A stretch of DNA of 64,000 nt from positions 1-64,000 of the forward strand of contig CBDCOR010000006.1 in NCBI GenBank assembly GCA_965219855.1, read 5' to 3'. Position 1 is the first letter of the stretch. Each line of letters opens with the position of its first letter. The notes beneath the pieces were generated by a model. It saw only the letters and a program-made list of their open reading frames with translations. It was not told where the DNA came from and did no database searches. Below are positions 41,313 through 50,765 of this stretch, one piece after another. The translations under genes and the position numbers were made by a program. This DNA comes from CAUZIZ01 sp965219855 (GTDB taxonomy: Bacteria; Acidobacteriota; UBA6911; RPQK01; JAJDTT01).

Positions 41313-42158
41313 CTACTCGAGTATGGGCACCTCGTTGACCTTGACCTTCATTGCCTTTGCCAGCTCGCTCCTCGGGGTGCGGGATCGACTCATCAGGAAC
41401 TCGTTAGCCGGTAGATGGGAGTAGATGTGGGGGTGGAGCGTCTGGAACGATTCGGCGTAGGGGATCGAGGCGTGCAGGCCCATCCGTCCGTTGGTGATCT
41501 CGACGCACTTGCGGGCCAGGTCACCGGTGTAGAACTGACTCTTTAGACAATCCATGGCTTGTACCTTTCGATCCATCACCGGGGTGATATCCACCAGGAC
41601 ATTCCCATGTCGCATACCGTCGCTGGTGAGCTGATTGGTGTGTCCGTACATGGCCAGGAAGAAGATCTGAACCGGGAAGGCTCCATCCTTCTTCTTTTGC
41701 AGAAACCGCGGTGTGTGGGCCAGACCAACTGCCTTCAACACGGCCTGGGCCGAGTCGGTGTGCCCGAACCCCAGTTCCTCGGTCGGGTTGTGGATGATCA
41801 GCAGATGAGGCTGTACTTCTGCCAGCTGCCCTGCAATCGCCTCTACCAATTCCTGAGTTACGTTGACCACGTCATCCGGAAACCTCAGGAAGCGCGCGTC
41901 TTTCACGCCCAGCACTTCGAGACCTTGGACGACCTCTTGCTCCTTGCCTACAATGGCCTCTTCCAACCCGGCTGTATCTTCATCGCCTCGGCTGAGGCTT
42001 TCGTTCCGAACCAGGTCGTGTGTTTCGACACCATGGGTACAAACGACCACCGCCACTTCATCGCCACGCTCCGCGTGCAGGCAGAGAGTACCTCCGGCGT
42101 GGTCGAGAGCATCTGCCGGATGACACACAATAGCCATGATTCTCAACTGATCAACCAT
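41313..42158 (-). CDS. PIG-L / LmbE family deacetylase with HPAD motif
   Basis: 281 residues from MVDQLRIMAIVCHPADALDH; GGAGGTGTCG precedes this ATG. PIG-L enzymes are zinc-dependent N-deacetylases acting on GlcNAc-inositol, GlcNAc-malate or other sugars. The usual A-H-P-D-D motif reads CHPADALDHAGGTL: the zinc-binding His and second Asp are kept, but the catalytic first Asp is Ala. GFGHTDSAQAV replaces the usual second HxDH. Many environmental homologues seem to share this HPAD form, so it may be a subfamily with different chemistry rather than a dead enzyme. Substrate unknown. Convergent with the SSS gene across repeat copy B. Confidence 0.85.
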   Translation of the reverse strand: MVDQLRIMAIVCHPADALDHAGGTLCLHAERGDEVAVVVCTHGVETHDLVRNESLSRGDEDTAGLEEAIVGKEQEVVQGLEVLGVKDARFLRFPDDVVNVTQELVEAIAGQLAEVQPHLLIIHNPTEELGFGHTDSAQAVLKAVGLAHTPRFLQKKKDGAFPVQIFFLAMYGHTNQLTSDGMRHGNVLVDITPVMDRKVQAMDCLKSQFYTGDLARKCVEITNGRMGLHASIPYAESFQTLHPHIYSHLPANEFLMSRSRTPRSELAKAMKVKVNEVPILE

Positions 42159-42202
42159 CGACACCTCCATCCTTCAGGGCCACTCCCTCTTCGGAAACCC
42201 TG

Positions 42203-43747
42203 CTAATTGAGCGTCATTGCGTAAACCATCGCATTGTCGAGGTGAATCCGCAGCTTGTAACGGCCCGCCGGGAGGTCGCCGATCCCGCGATTCTTCCAGC
42301 CAACCCGATGACTCAGGTGATCCCCCTGGATCACGTTCGCTTCTGCCTGGGAGCAACCCTTGAGCCTATAGCCTGCCTCGTTCAGCAGCTCGACCCGGAT
42401 TGAGCCCTGGGAAGCATCGGCATTCAATGTCAGGTTTGAGACCGTACTAAGATCGAGCGGCTTCATCGTAATCTGTCCAATCCGGCTGAGGGGCCGTATT
42501 CCGGCGAGGCGATCCCGCGGCATCGTCGCGAGACCCACTCCCGAAATTTGCTTGCGGTCATCGTCAATGTTCCACTGGTTGCTATAGGCACCATAGTAGA
42601 ACCGGAACTCGTCCTCCAGAAATATGGGAGTGGCGTTGCTCCAGATAATGCTGGCATCGAACTGAGTCTTATCTTCCAGTGGCGGGAGAAACAAGGTATT
42701 CCGGAAGGGACGCTCCCACTGATAGCCATCGTGGCTGAGAGCCAACTCGATTGGCATGTTTCCGCTGGCACCCGAGTCCAGTACTTGCAGCAGCGAGAAG
42801 TACATTCCGTTGTAGTAGAAGGCGGGCCCGCTGTGGAGCTGTTTCCCGTCGCTGCCCCCACCCCCCGCCGTACGGGCCAACTCACGCGCGTCGCCACCCC
42901 AACCATCGAGCTCATCCGGCGCCATCACCAACCGAGGTCTGGACCAGTGAACGAAGTCCTTGCTGTCGGTTCGGACCACCGCCCGTTTCCAGTGCATGGT
43001 TCCATCAGGCCCGTCGAGCCAGGTCTTGGAGTAGATGGCAAAGGTATCGCGTCCTGGATCCCAGATCGGGTCAGTCACGTCGCTGGTTGACAGCGGAGGC
43101 CCACCCAGTTTCCCAGTGTGAATCCCAGGGTCGTCGGCGAACGGCGGCGAGATGTACTCTCCGTGTGACCCCTTCAGAACCGGGGCCCGGGGATGCTTGG
43201 TCCAGTGAATTCCGTCGGGAGAGAAGGCCACAAGCAAACCCAGGTGTTCGGACTCGTCCAGCTTGCCGCTGCCCCAGTAGGCAAACTTGTAGCGGCGGGA
43301 GGGGTCGGGATCTCGAGGATCGAACAGGACTCCGCCGCCGAAGCCGATGTCTAGAAGGATATTCGTGTCTCTCTCGCCCTTGTATTCGTGCAACACCAGA
43401 TTTGGCTTTTCCCAGTGGCTACCCTCCTCTGAAGTGGCATAGCACAACTTGCCCCAGGCCTGGTACCAAAGCTGATAGTGCCCGGTCGTCTGGTCTCGGT
43501 GCACGCTGCAGTAGGCGACCGTGAGCTCCCAGGGCTTGTCCGAGGGCAGCATCGGATTCTGGGGGTGTCGATCCAGGGGCCTCAACACCCGCTCGGTTCC
43601 CGAGCGGTAAAGCACCTGGCGATCGTCCACGAACAGGACCGTTTTCTGCTTACCCGAGGGCGCTCGGCCCTCACCTGTCCAAGCCAGCGCCTGCCCGAAA
43701 CTGCAGATCAGAAGCAGAACCGACAACCGAGTCACGACTTTCTCCAA
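42203..43747 (-). CDS. Secreted GH32/GH43-like five-bladed beta-propeller protein
   Basis: 514 residues with a signal peptide (TRLSVLLLICSFGQALAWTG). LFVDDRQVLYRSGTERVLRP opens the propeller; repeated blade motifs include YQLWYQAWGKLCYATSEEGS, YKFAYWGSGKLDESEHLGLL and FSPDGIHWTKHP, with further W-containing turns at EFRFYYGAYSNQWNIDD. This resembles 'glycosyl hydrolase family 32 N-terminal domain' proteins common in Planctomycetota and Acidobacteriota. A C-terminal beta domain (about 420-514) ends ...GRYKLRIHLDNAMVYAMTLN. Likely acts on glycans outside the cytoplasm; catalytic residues were not identified. Next to a PIG-L gene reading the same way. Confidence 0.8.
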   Translation of the reverse strand: MEKVVTRLSVLLLICSFGQALAWTGEGRAPSGKQKTVLFVDDRQVLYRSGTERVLRPLDRHPQNPMLPSDKPWELTVAYCSVHRDQTTGHYQLWYQAWGKLCYATSEEGSHWEKPNLVLHEYKGERDTNILLDIGFGGGVLFDPRDPDPSRRYKFAYWGSGKLDESEHLGLLVAFSPDGIHWTKHPRAPVLKGSHGEYISPPFADDPGIHTGKLGGPPLSTSDVTDPIWDPGRDTFAIYSKTWLDGPDGTMHWKRAVVRTDSKDFVHWSRPRLVMAPDELDGWGGDARELARTAGGGGSDGKQLHSGPAFYYNGMYFSLLQVLDSGASGNMPIELALSHDGYQWERPFRNTLFLPPLEDKTQFDASIIWSNATPIFLEDEFRFYYGAYSNQWNIDDDRKQISGVGLATMPRDRLAGIRPLSRIGQITMKPLDLSTVSNLTLNADASQGSIRVELLNEAGYRLKGCSQAEANVIQGDHLSHRVGWKNRGIGDLPAGRYKLRIHLDNAMVYAMTLN

Positions 43748-43757
43748 ACTCGCGATT

Positions 43758-44288
43758 TCAACGAAAGCCGCCTTGCGCTACCGACTGGATCTGCGCAGAG
43801 TGATGTCGGCCGTGCCAGGCATAGAGATTCAAGAGAAAGTCCAGGTCCCTGACCTGCATCCTGGGATGATCGAAGGTGCGGTGAAACTGATCCGGGGAAA
43901 GGGAGCGAAGCAGGACCACCCAACGCCGATGCAAGCTGTCCACCAAGGCTAGTGCGGGCTCGATCGGCCCCGACTTCGAGTCCTCCAGATCGGCCCACTT
44001 GTCCTGGTCATAAGACTTGAGGGAGGGCTGCTCCTCCGTCAACGATCGCTTGAAGTTCAGGTAGCCGTTCAAATGGCTATCCCCGATGTGTTGGACGACT
44101 TGCCGAACCGTCCAGCCTCCCGGACGGTAGGACATCCCCAACTGCTCCCCTGCCAACCCCGCAACCGCGTTACGAAGCTTCTCGGGAGCCTCTTCCATCT
44201 CCTCGATCAGGGCAACACGCTCCTCCTGGCTGAGGCTCTCTTCCCTGATCTGGAGCCTCCCCACCGGATAACGCAGATCCTTTTCCAT
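43758..44288 (-). CDS. DinB-fold protein, YfiT bacillithiol-transferase type
   Basis: 176 residues. It begins DLRYPVGRLQIREESL, and the four-helix core has the three metal-binding histidines in YRPGGWTVRQVVQHIGDSHL and YAWHGRHHSAQI. GYLNFKRSLTEEQPSLKSYD is characteristic of the YfiT group, metal-dependent hydrolases or thiol S-transferases in bacteria with bacillithiol or other low-molecular-weight thiols. Cytoplasmic. It lies 10 bases before the start side of the GH32-like gene; that gene could be in the same transcript. The ATG has AGGAGGC 7 bases upstream. Confidence 0.88.
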   Translation of the reverse strand: MEKDLRYPVGRLQIREESLSQEERVALIEEMEEAPEKLRNAVAGLAGEQLGMSYRPGGWTVRQVVQHIGDSHLNGYLNFKRSLTEEQPSLKSYDQDKWADLEDSKSGPIEPALALVDSLHRRWVVLLRSLSPDQFHRTFDHPRMQVRDLDFLLNLYAWHGRHHSAQIQSVAQGGFR

Positions 44289-44424
44289 TTAATTGCCTCC
44301 TCTTATAAAAACCGATGGCAGCATACCATGTGCCAGCTCAGCAGGTTCAGCGAATGTATTTGAACAGCATAATTGCACATCCTGCGGGTCGTGCCCGTGT
44401 GATAAAAGCAAACCTGAAGCCGCT

Positions 44425-46650
44425 ATGCACGACCGTCAGGAACTCGCCACCCGATACCTGGAGGAGCTGCCTTACGTTCCCTATCCGCTTCAAGAAGAGG
44501 CCCTCGATGCCTGGTTCCGTTCTGATCAAGGAATCATGGTGTGCGCCCCAACTGGCACCGGAAAAACGCTGATTGCCGAGGGAGCCCTGTTCGAGGCCCT
44601 CCACAGCGGAAAGAAGGCCTATTACACGACCCCGCTCATTGCTCTCACCGAACAGAAGTTCCGTGAAATGCAGGAGGCCGCAGTCCGCTGGGGATTCCGA
44701 GCCGAAGACGTGGGTCTGGTGACCGGAAACCGTAGAGTCAACCCCCAGGCTCGGGTTCTGGTCGTGGTAGCCGAGATCCTGCTCAACCGACTGCTGAATC
44801 CAACCGACTTCGGCTTCGAGGAGGTGGAGGTGGTGGTCAAGGATGAATTCCACACCTTCTCGGATCCGGAGCGAGGCATCGTCTGGGAGTTGTCGCTGGC
44901 ACTCTTACCGAGCCAGGTGCGGCTGCTGCTGTTGTCGGCGACCGTGGGCAACCCCAGTGAGTTCGTCCGCTGGCTCGACCGCAGCCACGGTAGACGGCTG
45001 GGGCTAGTGGAGAGCACAGAACGGAAGGTCCCCCTGACCTACCATTGGGTAAAGGACAAGTTTCTGGGAGAACAGCTGTCCTCCATGGTGGAGGGCAATG
45101 AAAAAGCGCGCAGAACGCCTGCACTCGTCTTCTGCTTTAATCGGCGTCAGTGCTGGAGCGTCGCCGAACAGCTCAAGGGGCTCCGGCTTCTTACTCCAAC
45201 GCAGCGACTGAAGCTGTCCGCCAAGCTGGATCGTATGGACTGGACCCAGGGAGCGGGTCCCAGGCTGAAACAGGTCCTGCTGCGAGGCGTCGGAGTCCAC
45301 CACGCCGGGATCCTCCCGAAGTACCGTCGGGTAGTGGAGGAACTGTTCCAGCAGCGACTGCTCTCTGCCGCCATCTGTACAGAGACGCTTTCCGCCGGGA
45401 TCAACCTTCCGGCCCGATCGATTGTCCTCACCACTCTGGTCAAGGGTCCGCCAGGCCAGCAGAGGCTGGTTGAGCCCAGCACAGCCCACCAGATCTTCGG
45501 CCGGGCGGGCCGGCCACAATACGATAGCCGCGGCTTCGTGTTTGCGCTCGCTCACCCGGATGATGTCCGAATCCTGCGCTGGAAGGCCCGGCACCAGGGT
45601 ATTGCCCGAAACCAGAGGGGCCCGAGGAGGAGACAGACGAGCAGAACCTTCGACAAGCGGATTCCCAGGCGAAGGAAGACACGTCAGTACTACGATGAAT
45701 CCCATTTCGTCAAACTGCAGAGGGCGCGTCCAGGGCCTCTTTCCAGCAGGGGCCCCTTGCCCTGGCGACTGCTCGTCTACCTCCTGAGCCTCTCGCCCGA
45801 GGTGGAGCGTGTCCGCTCCTTTATCCGAAAGCGCTTCCTGGGTCCGCGACGCCGTGAGGCCGCCAGGGAGGAGCTCACTAGAATGATCCTCACCCTGTGG
45901 AAGGGAGGCTATGTAACCCTGGAGCCGCAGCCACCCCAAGTGGAAGATGTTCTGCAGCCCGACAAACCAGGGACCGAACCGTATCAACCCGTTCTCGCCA
46001 CAGCGACCGACGAGCTGCCTCGACTGCGGCTCTTCCGAAGTATCAATCCAATCTACGGATCTTTCCTGGTCCGACAGCTGGGCGGCGCCGATCGTCGTGA
46101 GCGGCTTCAGGCCATGGAGAGCGTGATGAACCTGCCCCGATCAGTGGCGCGTCTGCTGCCCGTACCCTCTCAGGAGATCCTGGTGCCGGGACGGTTAGCC
46201 AATAGCTACCTCGACGCCAAGTTGATCCAGCATGGCCTGCTGCCCTCTCAGGATCTGAAATACGACGAAGAGGGACTGACGTATGAGCCGCCCCCGTTCG
46301 CGGATAAGCTGCGGATGTTGTTCGAACTGGAGCTCCCTCGGGTCACACAGCTCTGGACCGAGCCGATCTGGGCGGCCGGAGAGTTATTCGCTTTTCGAGG
46401 GGACTTCAACGAATACGTGACGCAGCGAAATCTGGTGAAAGAGGAAGGAATTTTATTTCGACACTTCCTCCGTCTGATCCTCCTTTGCGGGGAATTCGCG
46501 AGGCTCGATCCTCCCCAGGCCCCAGTCGATGAATGGAGGCAAGACCTCAACGATATAGCCGATCTCCTGACCCAGAGTTGCCGCCGGGTGGATCCTGCCA
46601 GCACCGACAAGGTCATCGAGAAGCTCGCATCCAACCCAGCCACGTTTTGA
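44425..46650 (+). CDS. Ski2-like superfamily II helicase with DEFH box
   Basis: 741 residues from MHDRQELATRYLEELPYVPY. Walker A is VCAPTGTGKTLIAEGAL; motif II reads VVKDEFHTF, that is DEFH rather than DEVH; LLLLSATVG is motif III; TETLSAGINLPARSIVLT and HQIFGRAGRPQYDS are motifs V and VI of Ski2/Brr2-like helicases. An Arg-rich stretch (about 395-430) follows and the C-terminal 300 residues are unfamiliar. It presumably unwinds RNA or DNA with ATP. A longer frame from a TTG at 44293 includes CTSCGSCPC, which I take as chance. The gene ends 71 bases before the M48 fragment. Confidence 0.85.
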   Translation: MHDRQELATRYLEELPYVPYPLQEEALDAWFRSDQGIMVCAPTGTGKTLIAEGALFEALHSGKKAYYTTPLIALTEQKFREMQEAAVRWGFRAEDVGLVTGNRRVNPQARVLVVVAEILLNRLLNPTDFGFEEVEVVVKDEFHTFSDPERGIVWELSLALLPSQVRLLLLSATVGNPSEFVRWLDRSHGRRLGLVESTERKVPLTYHWVKDKFLGEQLSSMVEGNEKARRTPALVFCFNRRQCWSVAEQLKGLRLLTPTQRLKLSAKLDRMDWTQGAGPRLKQVLLRGVGVHHAGILPKYRRVVEELFQQRLLSAAICTETLSAGINLPARSIVLTTLVKGPPGQQRLVEPSTAHQIFGRAGRPQYDSRGFVFALAHPDDVRILRWKARHQGIARNQRGPRRRQTSRTFDKRIPRRRKTRQYYDESHFVKLQRARPGPLSSRGPLPWRLLVYLLSLSPEVERVRSFIRKRFLGPRRREAAREELTRMILTLWKGGYVTLEPQPPQVEDVLQPDKPGTEPYQPVLATATDELPRLRLFRSINPIYGSFLVRQLGGADRRERLQAMESVMNLPRSVARLLPVPSQEILVPGRLANSYLDAKLIQHGLLPSQDLKYDEEGLTYEPPPFADKLRMLFELELPRVTQLWTEPIWAAGELFAFRGDFNEYVTQRNLVKEEGILFRHFLRLILLCGEFARLDPPQAPVDEWRQDLNDIADLLTQSCRRVDPASTDKVIEKLASNPATF

Positions 46651-46721
46651 ACCATCCGTCTACCTTTTCCAGTCCCTCCTTATAGGAACTGGTAAGACTC
46701 TGATACAGTAAACCAAAATCG

Positions 46722-47720
46722 GTGCTGGGCGGCGGTGGCGGGATCGGCTGGCAGCAGATCATCTCCTCCGCGGGTGGCTTTGGATTGAACGCCCTCTTCC
46801 TGAAGTTCAGCCGCAAAGCCGAGACCCAGTCCGATGTGGTTGGAACCCAGATGCTGCGCCGGGCAGGCTACGACGCGATGTCCATGGCCGACTTCTTTGA
46901 AACGCTTCGCCGGGAATCGGGCAAGGATCCAGGAAAGATGGAGCAGTTCTTCAGCAGCCATCCGGCTCCCAAGAATCGGGCAGCTCGGGTCCGGGAAGAG
47001 ATTCAGCAACTGGGAAGGGGCCGAAAAAAGGCTCCAGTCGGAGGATTCGACGAGGTCCAAACCATTCTGCGGCGTCTACCCAAGGCTCCCTCACCAAAAA
47101 AGCAAGCCTCCACCGCCCCTCCCCCGAGAGATGAGGACAGACGGCGACCCGCACAAGTGAAGATCGACCGCCCCTCCTCCCGGTTGCGGTTGTTCGAGCA
47201 GCGGAACGGGTTCTTCCGGATTCGTTATCCAGACAACTGGCGACCTCTTGAACCCCGCCAAGGGGCGAGTGCAACCCTGCTTCCGGAAGGGGGCATGCTG
47301 CAAGGGAACCGCGGCGAACAGAGTATCGTCTACGGGCTGATCGTGAATCACTTCGATCCCTCCCAGCAAGGCGCCGAGGGATCGGCCCGAGGACCATTTC
47401 GAGGACGTGATTATCTGGAACGATCCAGCAACAGCCTGATTCAAATGCTGCTGGAGGGTAACCAGTACCTGGGTCAGGTTCGGCGATCCACTCATGAGGA
47501 GATGATCGACGGAGACCGGGCGCTCTCGGTAGCACTCCGGGGCCGCTCCCCGGTAACCGGAGAGAACGAGCGCGTGACCGTCTTCACCCGCGCCCTGCCT
47601 AACGATCATCTGGTCTACATGCTCTTCATCGCACCCGATCGACGCTATTCGGAGCTGAAGAACGTCATCGCACGTATGCTCTCCAGTTTCAGCATCAACG
47701 ACGCAGCGTTACCGGGATGA
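46722..47720 (+). pseudogene. M48-type metallopeptidase lacking its N terminus and HExxH
   Basis: 332 codons from a GTG, after an in-frame TGA. The text LGGGGGIGWQQIISSAGGFG, LFLKFSRKAETQSDVVGTQM, GYDAMSMADFFETLRRES and FFSSHPAPKNRAARVREEIQ matches the second half of BepA/YfgC-type M48 proteins, including the third zinc ligand Glu in AETQSD. The signal peptide and HExxH helix that should come before are absent and the helicase gene ends only 71 bases upstream, so a 5' deletion has removed them. A C-terminal domain (about 140-330) with FFRIRYPDNWRPLEP follows. It may still make a domain without peptidase activity. Confidence 0.78.
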
Positions 47721-47739
47721 GTCCCCTTCTGCCAGAAGC

Positions 47740-47789
47740 GTCGACCAAACCAGGGTCGACTCGATAAAGTCTACGCCGGAGGCGTAGAC
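47740..47789. repeat. Two adjacent palindromes downstream of the M48 fragment
   Basis: gtcgacc and gggtcgac pair at 47740-47760, and gtctacgccggaggcgtaga (plus c) is a palindrome at 47769-47789. A close relative of the second, cctacgccgaaggcgtagg, is at 54775-54793. They could act as a terminator pair but lack a T tract. Confidence 0.55.
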
Positions 47790-47992
47790 GCTGAGCCCCC
47801 TGATTCTCGTAAAGTGTCTTTCTCGATCTGGCCAGCATCCCTGGGGCTGGGCTAAGCTGATAGAAGTCTCAGCCTACTGCCCAAAAGGTTGCGCGCCCGC
47901 ACCCGATTACGATATTAGTGTTGTGGCTGTCTCCGGTGGAGACCGGAGGATAAGCACTTCGAAATTGAAGACTCTTCGACGGGTAAGACTTG

Positions 47993-48607
47993 ATGAAACG
48001 ACGTGAGCTCTTCAGACGCTCTGTACTCGGTACTCTCGGTGCGGCATTGACCTCAATGGTTTCCGGACGGCCAGCGTCCTCAAACCCAGAAGCCCGGGAG
48101 TTTCCCTCAGGGCACGATGCCTCCAAAGAGTTGGCCCGAAGCGATTGGAAACCCACTTTTCTGGATGAACACCAGAACCAGACCCTGACCGATCTGGGGG
48201 ATCTCATCATCCCCGACACCGATACGCCCGGTGCCAGGGCGGCTCAGGTCAACCGATTCATCGACTACCTCTTGGCAGCGGAATCGAGAGAGGTGCAAAG
48301 TCAGTTCCTGGACAGTCTCGCGTACGTTGACGGAGGCTGTATGGAACGCTATGGATCTGCCTTCATCCACCTTCCGGAGCAGAGCCAAAAAGAGTTCCTG
48401 ACCTTGATCGCCTACCCGCACCGGCTGGTTACCTGGGGCGATAACCGCTCCGAGTTTCCCGGCCACACCCACTTCAACCACCTCAAGGACTGGATCAGTC
48501 GCGCCTACTACAACTCCGAGGTCGGCATGAAGGAACTGGGTTGGAACGGGACCTCCTTTCACGGGACTTTTTCCGGCTGCGATCATCCCGAAGGGACACA
48601 CCAGTGA
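47993..48607 (+). CDS. Gluconate 2-dehydrogenase subunit 3 family protein
   Basis: 204 residues. The N terminus MKRRELFRRSVLGTLGAALT has a twin-arginine-like signal, so the folded protein is exported. LTDLGDLIIPDTDTPGARAA is the family signature, and the C-terminal half FLTLIAYPHRL and FNHLKDWISRAYYNSEVGMK completes it. In gluconate or fructose dehydrogenases this small subunit assists the flavoprotein subunit. Its TGA overlaps the GTG of the GMC gene, so the two form a coupled pair. The ATG three bases after the TTG at 47990 is the natural start. Confidence 0.9.
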   Translation: MKRRELFRRSVLGTLGAALTSMVSGRPASSNPEAREFPSGHDASKELARSDWKPTFLDEHQNQTLTDLGDLIIPDTDTPGARAAQVNRFIDYLLAAESREVQSQFLDSLAYVDGGCMERYGSAFIHLPEQSQKEFLTLIAYPHRLVTWGDNRSEFPGHTHFNHLKDWISRAYYNSEVGMKELGWNGTSFHGTFSGCDHPEGTHQ

Positions 48608-50283
48608 GATCTCAGCCCAAGACCGTCTACGATGCCATCGTGGTGGGTTCAGGAGCCAACGGCGGATGGGCAGCCAAGAAGCTGTCGGAAGCGGGCCTCA
48701 AGGTGGCAATCCTGGAAGCCGGGCGCAAGGTGTCTCCCAGCGAGTTCACCGAGCACATGCCGGCCTACCAGCTCTCGTACCGGAACCTTTCTCCAGAGTT
48801 GGTTCGGACCCGGCCCATCCAGAAGGCCTGTTACGCCTGCACCGAATACAACTACGACTGGTTCGTCAACGATTTGGAGAATCCCTACACCACGCCCGAG
48901 GACAAACCCTTCACCTGGCAGCGCCTTCGGGTCGTAGGCGGCCGCAGCATGGTGTGGGGACGGCAAAGCTATCGTCTCAGCGATCTGGACTTCAAGGCCA
49001 GGAGCCATGACGGATACGGCGATGACTGGCCCCTCTCCTACGCTGACATCGCACCCTACTACGACGAGGTCGAGAAGTACGTTGGCATCAGCGGCAGAAA
49101 TGAAGGTAACCCGGCACTCCCCGATGGCCAGTTTTTGCCTCCCATGGCGATGACCTGTGGAGAAACACTGCTTCGAAAGCGGGTCGGAGAGAAGCTGGGA
49201 CGCACCGTCACAATCGGAAGAACAGCGATCCTGACCCAGGCTCACAACGGACGCGCTCCCTGCCACTACTGCGGTCCCTGCGAGCGGGGATGCATCACCG
49301 CCTCCTACTTCAACAGCCCGGCGACAACGCTCAAGGATGCCTTGGCCAGTGACAACTGCGACCTGATCACCAATGCCATCGTCAGCCAGGTCGAAATGGA
49401 CGCGGGTACCAACCGGGCCCGAGGGGTCACCTACATTGACCGCCATAGCCGCAAGACCTATGAGCTCAAGGCTCGTAGCGTCATCCTTTGCGCCCAGGCC
49501 CTGGAATCCACCCGAATTCTCTTCAATTCTGCGACCCGCGAGTACCCGAAGGGGTTGGCCAACTCCAGCGGCGTCCTGGGCAGGTATCTGATGGATCACG
49601 TCGTCGGCGCCGGAGCCTCCGGTGAGATGACTGACTTCGACTACAAAGCGTCGGCCAGCGATCCGAGAAGACCCAATGGTATCTACATCATCAGATTCCG
49701 AAATCTGGCAGGTGAACGCCGGCACCCACGCTTCGTTCGTGGCTACGGATTTCAGGGCGGAAGCTCTCCCAAATTCAACTTTGGCGCCGAGGGCTTCGGA
49801 CGCTCCTACAAAGAAGCCGTAAAATCTGGACTCTACGGCATTCGACTTGGAGGCTTTGGTGAGTCCCTAGCCCGCTGGGACAACTACTGCGAAGTCGACC
49901 CCGTGAAAAAGGACGCCTGGGGAATTCCCGCATTGCGCGTCCACATGACCCATGGGCCCAACGAGCACGCAATGATGGAAGATGCCGCGGTGGCCGCGGC
50001 CGGAATGCTGGAGGCCGCAGGAGCACGCAACATCGTCATGAACTCGCAGCTGGCGACGCCCGGCATGGCCATCCACGAAGTCGGGACCGCCCGCATGGGC
50101 AGGGATCCCAAGAAGTCCGTGCTGGATTCTTACAACCAGACCCACGACATCGGGAACCTCTTCGTCATGGACGGAGCTGGTTTCGTCAGCTCTGGGTGTC
50201 AGAATCCTACTTTGACAATGATGGCCTTGACGGCGAGGTCCTGCGATCATCTGATCGAGCGCTTTCGACGGAGTGAAGTGTGA
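48604..50283 (+). CDS. GMC oxidoreductase, large subunit partner of gluconate-dehydrogenase-type enzyme
   Basis: 559 residues from GTG. YDAIVVGSGANGGWAAKKLS binds FAD, VVGGRSMVWGRQSYRLSDLD is the GMC signature, CHYCGPCERGCITASYFNSP a Cys-rich insert, and VGTARMGRDPKKSVLD with CQNPTLTMMALTARSCDHLI the C-terminal FAD and catalytic region. With its small subunit it should oxidise a sugar or sugar acid outside the cytoplasm and feed electrons to the respiratory chain, although no cytochrome subunit is beside it. It rides out through the partner's TAT signal, by analogy with known systems. Confidence 0.92.
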   Translation: MRSQPKTVYDAIVVGSGANGGWAAKKLSEAGLKVAILEAGRKVSPSEFTEHMPAYQLSYRNLSPELVRTRPIQKACYACTEYNYDWFVNDLENPYTTPEDKPFTWQRLRVVGGRSMVWGRQSYRLSDLDFKARSHDGYGDDWPLSYADIAPYYDEVEKYVGISGRNEGNPALPDGQFLPPMAMTCGETLLRKRVGEKLGRTVTIGRTAILTQAHNGRAPCHYCGPCERGCITASYFNSPATTLKDALASDNCDLITNAIVSQVEMDAGTNRARGVTYIDRHSRKTYELKARSVILCAQALESTRILFNSATREYPKGLANSSGVLGRYLMDHVVGAGASGEMTDFDYKASASDPRRPNGIYIIRFRNLAGERRHPRFVRGYGFQGGSSPKFNFGAEGFGRSYKEAVKSGLYGIRLGGFGESLARWDNYCEVDPVKKDAWGIPALRVHMTHGPNEHAMMEDAAVAAAGMLEAAGARNIVMNSQLATPGMAIHEVGTARMGRDPKKSVLDSYNQTHDIGNLFVMDGAGFVSSGCQNPTLTMMALTARSCDHLIERFRRSEV

Positions 50284-50357
50284 GGGAATAGGATTCCCAA
50301 CCTCAAGGCACCCAGTAACCAACAAATTCCACGTCCCAAGCAACTGGAGAAGGTAGA

Positions 50358-50756
50358 GTGTCCGTTTCACAATCTTATTCGATAGACTTCGAAAAGCTGG
50401 GGGGTATCGTTCCAGTAATCGCTCAGGACGATGACAGCGGTGATGTGCTCATGATGGCCTATATGAATCGCGAGGCCTTCGACGAGACCCAGCGAACGGG
50501 TCACGTCTGCTACTTCTCGCGGAGCCGCAACCGGCTCTGGAGGAAGGGAGAAGAGAGTGGCCACGTCCAGAAGCTGAGAAGTATGTACCTGGACTGTGAC
50601 GCCGACGCTTTGCTGGTCCGAGTCAAACAGATTGGCGGGGCCGCCTGTCACAAGGGCTACCGTAGCTGCTTCTTCCGAGAGATCGAAGGAGGCGAGTCCC
50701 GAGTGATTGCCAAACCGGTGTTCGACCCCGAGGCAGTCTACAACAAGCAGGCATGA
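50358..50756 (+). CDS. hisI: Phosphoribosyl-AMP cyclohydrolase
   Basis: 132 residues. It opens the purine ring of phosphoribosyl-AMP in histidine synthesis. IAQDDDSGDVLMMAYMNREA, GHVCYFSRSRNRLWRKGEES, then the metal-binding MYLDCDADALLVRV and GGAACHKGYRSCFFREI are the family motifs, with the zinc Cys and magnesium Asp groups present. There is no HisE domain, so the pyrophosphatase is encoded elsewhere. GGAGAAGG precedes the GTG. It is nine bases from hisG and co-transcribed. Confidence 0.96.
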   Translation: MSVSQSYSIDFEKLGGIVPVIAQDDDSGDVLMMAYMNREAFDETQRTGHVCYFSRSRNRLWRKGEESGHVQKLRSMYLDCDADALLVRVKQIGGAACHKGYRSCFFREIEGGESRVIAKPVFDPEAVYNKQA

Positions 50757-50765
50757 GAAGATCGA

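Noticed and set aside
44293..44424. Longer helicase start from TTG with a CTSCGSCPC cluster
   Set aside because: No ribosome site; overlaps the upstream start region of the divergent YfiT-like gene; the conserved part begins after the Met at 44425.
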